Part shown: positions 22,069 to 31,859 of the stretch, piece by piece
How positions within the stretch are numbered: position 1 is the first letter of the stretch
Layout of the letters: every line of letters begins with the position of its first letter
From: Maylandia zebra
Taxonomy: Eukaryota; Chordata; Actinopteri; Cichliformes; Cichlidae
NCBI RefSeq assembly: GCF_041146795.1
Contig: NC_135172.1
Location: 13,072,137 to 13,136,136, forward strand
DNA length: 64,000 nucleotides
Direction of reading: 5' to 3'
Made by a program: the position numbers and the translations under genes
The notes under the pieces: generated by a model
Databases searched by the model: none
What the model saw: the letters and a program-made list of their open reading frames with translations, nothing else
Told to the model about the DNA's origin: nothing

Positions 22069-22178
22069 AATAAAAATGCCATAACTTGACCTCACGTTGC
22101 CGGCTTCTTTTCTTGTGTGTCTGTGGATGTAAAACAGTAACACACTTTCTGCTCTGTGTGTTTTTAATTGTAAATAAA
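22069..22178 (+). terminator. polyadenylation signals downstream of the coiled-coil ORF
   Basis: AATAAA at 22069-22074 and again at 22173-22178, 150-260 bp after the stop codon, are plausible 3'-end signals. Confidence 0.5.
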
Positions 22179-22374
22179 TGCAATATATCTTCATTTTAAA
22201 AACTTCTGCTCTAAATCTTTTTTTAGCAAAATGCTTTTTTTGCCCCTTCCTGATTTCTTATGTTTTAACATGTTTGTTACATTTACATGTTTCCGATTTC
22301 AAGTGTTAACACAGATGGTCAGAGACAGAGGTCTGGACAGCTCTTTCCCTTTATTTGTATTTATTCAGGTTATT

Positions 22375-22445
22375 TTTATACTCAAAAATCCATCCACAAG
22401 CTTCAACGCGTCCAGAACTCTGCTGCCCGTATCATCACCAGGACC
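22375..22445 (+). mobile_element. short LINE RT fragment
   Basis: The plus strand reads KSIHKLQRVQNSAARIITRT, the LQRVQNSAARLLTRT motif of fish L2-like reverse transcriptases. It is cut off abruptly where the Tigger-like relic begins. Confidence 0.65.
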
Positions 22446-23369
22446 CTGCGGCTTTTAGTCAGGTGCGGCTTTTCTATAGATTGTCCATGATTTTTGTGAT
22501 ATCGTAAGACGATTTGTTTTGTTTGTTCCGCTGTTGTACGGCACTACGTTGCCTGGCGGAAGGATCGGGGTTCAAGAGTGGTATGTTGGTCACATGTCCA
22601 TCCGCCAGGCAACATAGTGCCGTACAAGTAGCGCGAAAAACAAACTTCAAAGTAGCGCTATGCGTTCAGCGGGAGTCGTGGATGACGAGCGGCGATAAAC
22701 TTGCGAAAAGCAAGTTGTGCTCAACTCTACCGGTGGATTCTGACAGCGTGGAAAAGTGTGCAAACATCCACGATCACCAACGGATTTCGAAGGGCTGGAC
22801 TGCTGCATGATGAAGAGGAGGACACCGCCACGACTCCGACACTGACAATGACAATGAGGATTATCTTTGGTTTTGAAAGTGACAACGAAGGAAAGAAGCT
22901 GAGAGTGGATGACGAAGCCATCCTGAGCCTGTTCGTTTCCGACACTGGAGAAGAGGACTTTGGTGGTTTTAGTGCGCAGGAAGATGGTGGTGAATGACTG
23001 ACTTTTCTTCTTGTTAAAGCCGTGTCACTGCACCTGAGCCTAAAAGGTAGTCTGAATCTATTTTTCTGGTGTGCTGCAGGTTACTGTTATGTACTGCATT
23101 TGTTACTCATTTATGAAGCACAGCACATGTGCAAATATGTACCCATAACTTGATTTTCAAAATATTAATAAAAGGGGTGTGTCTCCAAACAGCCATCTCT
23201 TTCCTGACAATTCGCTTTGTGCATATTCTCTTACATATGATAAGTCAATATTGAAACACCTGCGGCTTTTGGTCAGGTGCGGCTAATGTATGTACAAAAC
23301 AGGATTTTCCCCTGATTTTAGCTTGTGCGGCTAATATTCAGGTGCGCTTTGTAGTCCGGGAAATACGGT
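22446..23369 (+). mobile_element. Tigger/pogo-like DNA transposon relic
   Basis: Both ends carry GTGCGGCT-type subterminal repeats, and the right end closes with GTCCGGGAAATACGGTA, the familiar terminus of this class. The frame 22701-22997 encodes the transposase C-terminal region (YRWILTAWKSVQTSTITNGF, then RRAGLLH and an acidic tail). The catalytic core is missing. Its right end lies within 5 bp of the right arm of the inverted duplication. Confidence 0.65.
22534..22627. repeat. 27-bp foldback inside the Tigger-like relic
   Basis: Arms 22534-22560 and 22601-22627 are reverse complements with one mismatch (TTGTACGGCACTA / TAGTGCCGTACAA) around a 40-base loop. Confidence 0.85.
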
Positions 23370-23795
23370 AAGCATATAAAACATGAAGTGTTTGTGAGGT
23401 TCATCTGCAGCACCTTTGTCTCTGTGAAATGTTTGCTAATTTAACATTTTCCCTCCTAAACAGGAAGGAGTTTGTGGAGGCCTATGTGAATCATGCCTTC
23501 AACACATCAGTGGAGAGTCTGTTCCAGGAGTTCAAGCGAGGCTTCTTCCTGGTGTGTGAGCAGGATTTGGTGAGGCTGTTTCGACCAGAGGAGCTGCAGG
23601 GAGTGCTGGTCGGCCAGGACGTGCATGACTGGGAAAAGTTCAAACAGGTACAGTCAGCCAAACAGACACAGGCTGTAGTTTCACAGCTGTCCTGTAGCAC
23701 AATAACTGTGTACTGCATACTGTCAAAAGCATTCAGTCGGCTGCTTTAACACAAATATGAACTTGAGTCACATCTCAGTCTTAATCCAGACTTTT

Positions 23796-24724
23796 GTATG
23801 ATAGTATAATATAATAGTCAGCCCACCCTTCGCAGCTATAACTGCTTCCACTCTTCTGGGAAAGCTTTCCACAAGGTTTAGGTGTGTTTATGGGAATTTT
23901 TTGACTATTCTTCCAGAGGTGCATTTATGGTGTTAGACACTGACGTTGGAGGAGAAGGCCAGGCTCACAGTTGCTGCTCTAATTCATCCCAAAGATGTTC
24001 TATCAGGTTGAGGTCAGGACTCTGTGCAGGCTAGTCCAGTTCTTCTACACCAAACTCACTCATCCATGTCTTTATGGACCTTGTATTGTGCACTGGTGCC
24101 CAGCCATGTGCACACATGCCCACACTTTACACTTGGCACAGTGCAGTCAGACAAGTACTTCTGGCAACCACCAAACCCTGACACATCCATCGGATTGCCA
24201 GTCAGAGAAGTGTGATTCGTCACTCCAGTAAACACATCTCCACTGCTTTAGAGTCCAGTGTTGAGATGCTTAAATCACTCCATCTGACGCTTTGCATTGT
24301 GTTTGTCAGTGTAAGGCTGGGATGCAGCTGCTCAGCCATGGAAACCAATGAAGTTTGGACATCTGTAACAACAGCAGACTGCAGATATTGGTGACTTAAG
24401 TGCACTATGAGCCTTAGCATCAGCTGACTCGCTGTCATTTCCAATTACTTCCACTTTGTTATAATATCACTAACAGCTGACTATGGAATATTTAATAGCG
24501 AGGAAATTTCATGACTGGACTTGTTGCACTGGTGCATCCTATCACATTACCATGCTGGAATTCATTCAGTTCCTGAGAGCGACTCGTCCTTTCACACATG
24601 TTTGTAGAAGTAGTCTGCATGCCTAGGTGCTTGATCTAATACACCTGTGTCCATGGAAGTGATTGGAACACATTAATTGAATGATTTGGATGTGTTAGGG
24701 AATACTTTTGGCAACATAGTGTAT
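23796..24724 (-). mobile_element. Tc1-like relic, right-arm copy
   Basis: Mirror image of 15841-16768, ending at 24724 with the Tc1 terminus. It carries the same internal damage, so it was copied as part of the arm rather than inserted twice. Confidence 0.75.
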
Positions 24725-25371
24725 GCCTGACCTTACAAACTCTATGATTATAACAGTCATTTTCACTGTTTTCAGAACACAAGTTATGGTTGGAGATATC
24801 ATGACCGCCACCCCACCATACAGATGTTTTGGGAGGTATTTGATGAACTAACTGAAGAGCAGAGGAAAGATTTCCTTCGTAAGTACTTGCTGAAGCCTCC
24901 GTTATGATATGTTACTGAAATCACACTGTATCATATAAAACATTAGATTTTTCTGCACTTTACCAAGATACATTAGAGAGCAGCATTGTTCTGATTAATA
25001 TACTGTAAAGCTGCTTCTAGCTGGTGGACTGAGCCGCCTCACCTTTCACCTGGCTCACGTCACACACCTGGAGAGACTCGACCTCCACCTGTGTTGCCTC
25101 ACGCGAGATGATCTAGAGGCTCTGAGTCAGTTGCTACCAATCTCACACGCCGGACACTAATCGCATGCTCGCTGCAGCAGTCATGTGACTCGTTGTTTTT
25201 CAGTCCAGGTGCTGCCCTCTCTCACTGCACTGACTGAGCTTGATGTGTCATCCAATAAGGAAGTGGGAGGTGTGGTCCACCTGCTGGTCTCCGCCCTCCC
25301 TGCGACACAAATGAGGCGGCTGCCATTCAACAGCTGCTACATGAGCAACGAGTCCTTCACTGCTCTGGGTA

Positions 25372-25387
25372 ACACACACACACACAC
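25372..25387. repeat. (AC)8 run, short allele of the arm microsatellite
   Basis: Same site as the (GT)26 in the left arm, but only 16 bases long. Confidence 0.9.
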
Positions 25388-26295
25388 TTGTTTATTTATA
25401 GAAGTTTTCCTTCAAGTCATTCTCCCCGAATACCTCTTCCACCCTCTAGCCTGAAATGGTGAAAACTTTGTGTTTATGCATCAGCCCTGGCGGTGTCCTA
25501 TCTGCGCACGGTGGATATTTCCTGGTGTAAAGTGGTTGGCGGTCACTTGGCGCTCCTGCTGGATGCTCTGCAGCCATCAGTCGTCAGCGAGCTCCGTCTT
25601 TGCAGCTGCGAGCTCACCACTGATGACATGCAACATCTGGGTAACTAACACACAATGACATTATACTTTTTCTTTTTTGGTCTGTAGTGGATCATTAGGC
25701 TGCATAAATGTATATTAAGACAAGTAAAGCCTGAAGGAAATTGATATTTCTTTCATTTATTTCATGCTGCCAGCATCTGTAGCTGTCGTATAAAACAAAA
25801 CAATGAAACTATTCGGTGTTATTTTTGTCTCCATCAGAAACATTGTGAACAAAACAGTAAAGTGAACAGGCATAAAGTGATCAGTTATCAATGGGTCCTC
25901 TTCCTCTGTGCAGCTGCCGTGTGCAGACGGGGCTGTCTCTCCTCACTCCGTGCACTGGATCTGTCCTACAACAGCTTGGTGGGAGACAATGGTTGGTGCA
26001 GTCTGTTTGCAGCAGGAGGTCTGGGCTCTCTGGAAGACGTGGATGTCAGTTTGCGACCTTCAACCTCTGCTCCGTGCTCAGCCTGGCTGCCCGCTCTGCT
26101 CCGAGCTCTGCTGGCCTCTGGTGGTTTAACTCGTCAACTTATTGCAGCAAATTACAACCTCATGCACTCCTGACCCTTCGATATGCCTGCTGGGTGTGGC
26201 TTATCGTTCCAGCCTTAGTGCTTTCATTAGTAAACAGCTTTGTTATCTTTCTTTATTATCTCTCTTTTTGAGCGTTCATTAATTAATCTCTGAAA

Positions 26296-26350
26296 AATCT
26301 GAAGTACTGTACATCAGGAATAAATATGACCTCAGTGTCCTCAACATCAT
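26296..26350 (-). pseudogene. orphan signal-peptide exon of an Ig-receptor copy
   Basis: The minus strand from 26350 reads MMLRTLRSYLFLMYS, a hydrophobic leader. It occupies the same position relative to conserved upstream sequence as the leader exon of receptor A at 40201-40255; the bases 5' of the ATG (GGACTACAACAATC) are shared. The donor is degenerate (CAG followed by TA). No Ig exon follows, because the inverted-duplication arm begins 185 bp downstream. Confidence 0.5.
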
Positions 26351-26479
26351 GATTGTTGTAGTCCAGGCCTTAAGCCTAAAGCTAAAAGTAAAAGCTTGAA
26401 CCATAAAAGAGACAAAGTAAGTCATCGGTCAAACTGAACAGTCCTCTTTGTCAGAGTGAAGGTGAGGGGGACGGAATGA

Positions 26480-26580
26480 CTGCTGTTTCATGTTGACTGG
26501 TTTCACACTTTAAGCAGCTTTGAAACTAAAACTAAACTTCCTTCCTCTTCCTTTGAATCTTCTTTGTACTTGTATTGTGT
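26480..26580 (-). promoter_or_regulatory. copy of the Ig-receptor proximal promoter
   Basis: Resembles 40385-40490 over its length, including AAACTTCCTTCCTCTTCC at 26534. On the gene strand that is a GGAA-rich run of the kind bound by ETS/PU.1 factors. It sits about 190 bp upstream of the orphan leader exon, the same spacing as in receptor A. Confidence 0.5.
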
Positions 26581-26599
26581 GTGTCCGGCCTGAAAAACA

Positions 26600-27235
26600 T
26601 TTAAAGGAAAATACAAATACCTTCTGTATCATCACACACACACTTGTGCTGTATACACTTGCATGGAATATTCATATTCATATAACTCTACAAAAAGTAA
26701 TTTCCAGAAACTTAAAAGTGGACACACCTTAACTCACAAACTGACCTAATTACAAAGACATAGCTTTTATAGTGGTTTGGCCTAACCATTTACACACAAA
26801 ACAAAAACACAGTAACATCAACTAAGCACAAAATAACACAAGTAAACCTAAACCACTCCTGTTCCTGATAAGCACATGGTTGGTCCTTCTGAGCAGGCAT
26901 TTTGAGTCCTCAGCCACGCCTTTTGCCCAGACAGGAAACAACCACCAACCAAAACAAGATAACTCAAAGAAAGAGAAGCATAATTAATATAACAGAAAAC
27001 ATTTTCATAATATCAGTGTTAGGTTTAACCAAATGATTAATGAATTATATTAAAGAAGAAAACTGCAAAACAAACTAATAAAGTGAACAAATGGCCTGAT
27101 TTACCCATGTGTGGCTGATGCCATCACAGCTGCATCAAAAACAGTGACATATTCTCTGATTTAAATAAATACATAAATAAACACTTGGTGACCTGTCAGA
27201 TATGAACTGACACAGAGTCCTTCTTTAACTTGTGA
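26600..27235. other. AT-rich locus-flanking DNA
   Basis: No gene or transposon terminus recognised. Confidence 0.35.
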
Positions 27236-27400
27236 AGCAGTTGGGGACATGTCCACCAGAGGGCACCATTATTATAGTTCTTGATCTCAGAAGCTGGTTA
27301 TTTAATGCAAAAGTCAATGTTGTTTAGAGATTTCACCACTTTTTTACTGAGCCATCCTTCAGGTATAAGTAAAATCTTTCTATTTTTTTTTCCATTTTTC
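27236..27400. repeat. Ig-locus non-coding block, copy 1
   Basis: Degenerate copy of a block that contains a CACCATTATTATAG-like start, a TTTAATGCA-like centre and GAGCCATCCTTCAGG near its end. Related copies are at 32560, 40950, 42595 and 62100. Confidence 0.55.
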
Positions 27401-28960
27401 TCTGACTACCCATTGTCAAGACAACTCACGATAACTGGGGTTATTTGAATCATTATGATATGCCAGGTTTTTACTAACTCGTTTGTATACTGTTACAACT
27501 TGATTTTACAAATTGTTTCTACTCTTTGATCTGTTTATCAGCTCCACAAAAAAAAGTTTTCACAGGTTAGATGAATCAAATAAAACACTGCATTTTTAAA
27601 AAGTCAATACTTTGAGTGTATTTTATAACAAGAGAAACATAAAATCAACATTACATAAGTAGTGAGTAAGTAATTGATATTTTTCCACATTTTCCCAAAT
27701 GTATAATATTTCAATTACACAGTATTCCCCAGGGAATGAGTTTTGCAGTGACAGCTCCTGACACATATAGGGACCAATTTGGGACCTTCCACCTCTCCTG
27801 CAGTTTTGCCTTCTGCCCCTGAGACTTCTTGAGTTTGTTGGGTTCCTGCTCTCTGATCTTGCCATTAATTGACAAACATCTAACAACTGTGGTCCTCTGT
27901 CCTTGTAAACTACCACTTTGTCTGGTTGGCTGGCAAGAGTTAGAGGTTTACAGGACAGCTGAATGATCTATTTTAATTAGCAGCACAAACTGTTGCAGGA
28001 CCCCAAATGAGGAAATCATGGATCAAAAAAAAGGAAAAAGTATAAGTAGACTGGGGAAACAAAGACTGGGGAAATTCAATTGTTTTATTACAAACATTCC
28101 TAAAAATCATTCCCACACTGTCTGAAGCTCCTTTTAAAGTAGCAGTGCACTGTGAATGAAGGCAATTCTACAAGAAGGTCACCAAACATTATTAGAGCTG
28201 TGATGGAAAATTTTAAGTGTTTTGACCTTTTTGACCTTGTGTTAAATTAATATGGCTGAATAGAAGGCTCAAAAATATCTTGTTTTGTCTTCATATAACC
28301 CTCGATTAAGATATACTTGTGTTCTGTGAACACAGCAGGTAGATAACTTGCTCCTATAAATGATGAATTAACAACAAGTTGTTAATTCATTTTTCAAACA
28401 CCAAATTAAAATCTCACAAAGACAACTTATTTATAGTGTGCAGATCAATTTATATCATATTTCCATAACAATCTGGTGTCAGTGTAGTGGGATCCCTTGG
28501 CTGATCTAAAGCTAGCATGGTGGTGATGTCTTATCATGTAAGGCAGCCTTTCCAACCTCAAATCTCACATAGTTGTTAGATGAGACCAAACATGATGACA
28601 GCGAACACCTCTGTTGGAATGGCTATGAATGGACCATGTTGTCCAGTAAAAGAAGAAATTTGGGATAAAAAGTATAAAAAAAAAATTGCTGGTGAATGTA
28701 AGATGCCTTATTACAGAAGTGAGAACGTCTCCACTTTTCCACTTCTGTACATAAAAGCTTTCTTCTCACTTTCACCTTTAAAACAGGAAAAGTGTGTTTT
28801 GTGCCTTCTGGCTGAAAACACAGTATCAGTGAATACATCGCCATGCACAACATGAGAATGTGTAAGTACAATAAAAGATTACAAACATTTCCCGAAACTA
28901 CCTCAAAGTAACTACATACAGTAAAATTACTTACAGTGTAATTTATGTTTCCTTTCCATC
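27401..28960. other. AT-rich DNA with no recognised gene
   Basis: Open frames here have no family resemblance or splice context. A perfect 13-bp palindrome (ATGAATTAACAAC and its complement, 2-base gap) lies at 28363-28390. Confidence 0.4.
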
Positions 28961-29344
28961 TCTTTGTTAGAGGTCTGTCTTGTGGTTTATGTCTCTGTGT
29001 TCTCTAGTTGTTCTGTCTCCCCTGTCAGCTGTATCCCCTTGTCAAGTTCCCGTCTCTGTGTTATGTTTCCTGTTTTACTTTGAAAGTCTGTGTCTCATGT
29101 AAATGCATCTGGTTTTGCTTCCTTTGTCTCGTTAGGCCTGATTTGCCCCAGCTGTGTTTCCCTCCTGTTACCCATTCCCTGATTGCTCCCTCTGTGTATT
29201 TAAGCCCTGTGTTTCTCTGTCTGTGTTGTGATCTACTGTTTATGATGCTGTGTGGGCTGGCTGTTTGCCAGAGTTTGTTTTTGGAGTCTGAGTTTTGGTA
29301 CCGTTTTTGAGTTCCTGTCTGTCTCTGGAGTCTGCACTTTGGGT

Positions 29345-30533
29345 TAGTGATGGGTAAATGAGGCCTCGTGAAGCGTTTCAGCACATTCCCCAAATTGTAT
29401 CGATACTGTGTTGACACAGTGTTGCTGTTTTGCTCCATACTGACACCTGCTGGACCTTAAATATCATTGCAGGCAACTTACTTGAGACTCACAACAGACA
29501 CGGATTCAAATACCTAGTCATACTTGTATATACTGTAAGGTATTGTACTTTCCATGGAATCATTTTATATGTTTTACATTGCAAACATTGCAGACATCAT
29601 TAAAATGGAAGTATTGTGAATATAATATTACCCATTTAAATGTAATTGACTCAGAGTTTATAAATTTCTATTCAGAAAAATAAGTATATCCAATGTTTTT
29701 GCATTCAGTCTACTGCGTTTTTTTTGGGGGTTTTTTTTACACCATTTCCCCAGCTTTGGAAATCTCACAGGCACAGATGAAGCTGGGGTACAAAAACTGT
29801 AAAGCCAGGTGGAAAAGGTTCAGATAAGATGTCTTCCTATTCCCCCAGTACGTTAAAGGATCCTGTGATCTTGGAATGTTTCTCTCCGACACTCTCCACA
29901 ATACTAAGGGGTTGGCAGTCCTTTATAATAACATTCAGGACTGCCTGGCCCAGAACAGTATTCAGACTGGTTAAGCTGTTCAGTGTCAATATAGGCCGAC
30001 CTGTGTTCATTATCGGTGTGATTGTTTCCTCATTTTCATGTTTGGCTCTGTAATGCCTAAACACTGAGGAGGTGCTTGTGTTTATGTAAAAAGCTCCGCA
30101 GAACAGATGCGACATTTAACCTGCATAAAATGAAATAAGTAATTTACACTGCAAGTCACATTATTGTTTTTCCTGTTCTGATAGATTACACTGAAATAAA
30201 GACAGACAAACTATTTGCAGTTAAAAGCTCAAAATGATCCCACACAGCAGAAACTTTTCTTTCGGGCTCCATTTTGTTATGGAGAGATGTGTATTTATTT
30301 ATTTTTTTTTATCTTTGCGAGAGTAATTTTTTGTTTTTTTTGGTGGCGACTCGTTCCGTTGACAGATGCGGACGCGATACCTTCTAAACACAGTTTGGCG
30401 CGTTGGCAATGAGCGATACAGCAGCTGTATCGATCACGTGACTTTTCTTAAAGCGACGCCCGCAACGATACAGGCTTCACTCTGTGAGCTTGATACAAGC
30501 GTCGGTGCGTCAGTGTTGCTGGACCCATCACTA
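29345..30533 (-). mobile_element. hAT-family DNA transposon with 8-bp target-site duplication
   Basis: Terminal inverted repeats TAGTGATGGGT / ACCCATCACTA are flanked on both sides by CTTTGGGT (29337-29344 and 30534-30541), the 8-bp duplication diagnostic of hAT insertion. It lies inside the LTR-type element and so is the younger of the two. It retains only an N-terminal transposase fragment. Confidence 0.92.
29837..30115 (-). pseudogene. BED-zinc-finger hAT transposase fragment
   Basis: The minus strand reads CGAFYINTSTSSVFRHYRAK and HE, the second half of a BED finger, then NVLGQAVLNVIIKDCQPLSI with VESVG, the conserved segment that follows BED fingers in hAT/ZBED transposases. It ends after about 90 residues with no catalytic domain. 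Confidence 0.7.
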
Positions 30534-30593
30534 CTTTGGGTCCTTTTCCTGCCTGCACAAAGCCATTCCTTAACAGAAGATCGTGACCAGAAC

Positions 30594-31034
30594 ATGGACC
30601 CCGCAGACTCTCTTTCCTCTGAGTTCAACGCCAAGATGATGCGGATGGTGAGTCTGCTCGACTGCATTGCCCAGTCACAGGATTTACGGACTATGGCAGT
30701 TGGGCTAAGCACAGTAGATGCTATCATTAGGCATAACCCTCAGCTTACTCAGTTTGCTAAGGACACTAAGTTGGCTGGCACCATTACTGCCTGGAGAGAG
30801 CAAGTTAGGGCTGGTGAGCTTGCTCTCTCACTCACTAAATCTTCCCCATCGCTGATTCAGCAAGACACACACTCTCCACCTGCCTCTACGCTGCCATGGA
30901 CTTCCTCTCCTTCCACACGCCAGCCGGGACCTTGTTCACCTGTCCATTCACCAGCCTCTTTCCTGGCAGCTATGTGGTCGGAGGATCAGGAGGAGGTCTC
31001 CATTTCTTCACCGGTTCCTGTTTTCTCATCCTGA
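30594..31034 (+). CDS. gag: gag-like protein of the LTR-type element
   Basis: The ATG at 30594 begins MDPADSLSSEFNAKM. The MDPAD start resembles that of the chromovirus gag at 51474, but the rest differs. The frame has 146 codons, with a helical first half and an S/P-rich second half, and no CCHC zinc knuckle before the stop. It probably represents a truncated or non-autonomous capsid gene. Confidence 0.45.
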   Translation: MDPADSLSSEFNAKMMRMVSLLDCIAQSQDLRTMAVGLSTVDAIIRHNPQLTQFAKDTKLAGTITAWREQVRAGELALSLTKSSPSLIQQDTHSPPASTLPWTSSPSTRQPGPCSPVHSPASFLAAMWSEDQEEVSISSPVPVFSS

Positions 31035-31730
31035 AGGAAACGGCGCCCTTGCCACGGCCACTCCTCTCCCCAGTCATCTGTTCTGCAACCTGGTCCTGCT
31101 GAAGGGTCCGAGGGGCACGTCCGGCCTTCATCTGTTCCCGCTGGTGGTTCTGGAGAACCTCACCTGCCTTTGTTTGCCTCCGCTGGACGGTCCGAGGGGC
31201 CTGTCCAGCAACAGCAACCTGCCTCTGCTGGAGGGTCCGAGGGGCCCGTCCAGCCTTCTGCCTCCTCGTCTGGTGCAGCCTCAGCTACAGCTTCAGCTCT
31301 GCCTGGTCCTGCCCGGCCTGCCCGTCCTCGTCCTGCTCGTCCTCGTCCTGCCCGGCCACTTTCCAGGTCGTTGGCTGGACATCATTGCTGTCGTGGTCGG
31401 CCTCCGGATCTGCTCCGTCACGGTCGCTGGCTTCACGGTCGACCTCCTGAGCCGTTTTCTGGACTCTTGGGCCGTCGACCTCTGGGCCATTTTCTGGAGT
31501 CTTGGGCCGTCGACCTCCGGGCCGCCCCCCGAGCTGCCCCCCGAGCTGCCCGGGTTTGGGCTGTTGCGCTGTCGACCTCCGGGCCAGCCCCCTGAACTGT
31601 TTTTGGGAGTGGTTTCCGGGCCGCCTGCGCCTTTTGTGGGCCTTTTTGTTTGGTTATTTTCTGGGCTCCAGTGTTTTCTGTTTTTGATCTCTAGGTTGTG
31701 TTTGATTTGTTTGGTTTGGTTTGTTATTTT

Positions 31731-31761
31731 TGCATGAATAATGCTAAACATTATTCATGCA
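31731..31761. repeat. 13-bp perfect hairpin at a repeat junction
   Basis: TGCATGAATAATG and its exact complement flank a 5-base loop. The sequence then passes directly into DNA matching the Ig locus (31766-31850 resembles 40079-40150). Confidence 0.85.
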
Positions 31762-31765
31762 ACAA

Positions 31766-31850
31766 TATTCTGTAGTTCACATTAGCAATTAATCTGATTT
31801 CAAAGTTTATAAATCATCTAAAATCATATAGTTAATTAATTTGCTATCAT
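31766..31850. repeat. fragment homologous to receptor A intron 1
   Basis: ATATTCTGTAGTTCACATTAG and the following bases match 40079-40150, between the leader and first Ig exon of receptor A. It marks another broken receptor copy. Confidence 0.6.
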
Positions 31851-31859
31851 AGTCCGAAA

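Larger units (their letters stand above)
23374..26111. repeat. right arm of the 2.75-kb inverted duplication
   Basis: Reverse complement of 14417-17190. Homology starts at 23374, four bases after the Tigger-like terminus, and stops at 26111 in the middle of the last LRR exon, which is complete in the left arm. The right arm is therefore the truncated copy at that end. Confidence 0.95.
23464..26173 (+). pseudogene. HECT-domain exons joined to LRRC31-like exons (right arm copy)
   Basis: Plus-strand exons: 23464-23647 and 24776-24878 (HECT N-lobe, HERC-like), 25021-25130, 25209-25368, 25485-25640 and 25914-26111 (LRRC31-like repeats). All boundaries mirror the left arm. Exon 24776-24878 leaves one base and the next begins with two, so the HECT-to-LRR junction keeps frame. 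The donor after 25130 is CAG|TTGCTA. After 26111 the LRR reading continues 20 residues into unrelated sequence and stops at 26171, so the LRRC31 C-terminus is lost. A HECT protein without its C-lobe cysteine could not transfer ubiquitin. Confidence 0.75.
28970..31736 (+). mobile_element. non-autonomous LTR-type element with gag-like ORF, split by a hAT insertion
   Basis: The left part (28970-29344) has an LTR-like promoter character, with TATTTAAGCCC near 29198. After the hAT insertion the sequence resumes and encodes a gag-like protein starting MDPADSLSSEF at 30594. It then runs into a C-rich, proline/leucine-rich low-complexity tract (31150-31630) and ends near a hairpin at 31731. No pol is seen. 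The 3' boundary and family are uncertain. Confidence 0.5.

Noticed and set aside
31144-31751. Multiple open frames of 140-200 codons in a C-rich tract
   Set aside because: All are low-complexity readings of the same tract in different frames; only the gag-like frame before it has a recognisable start.
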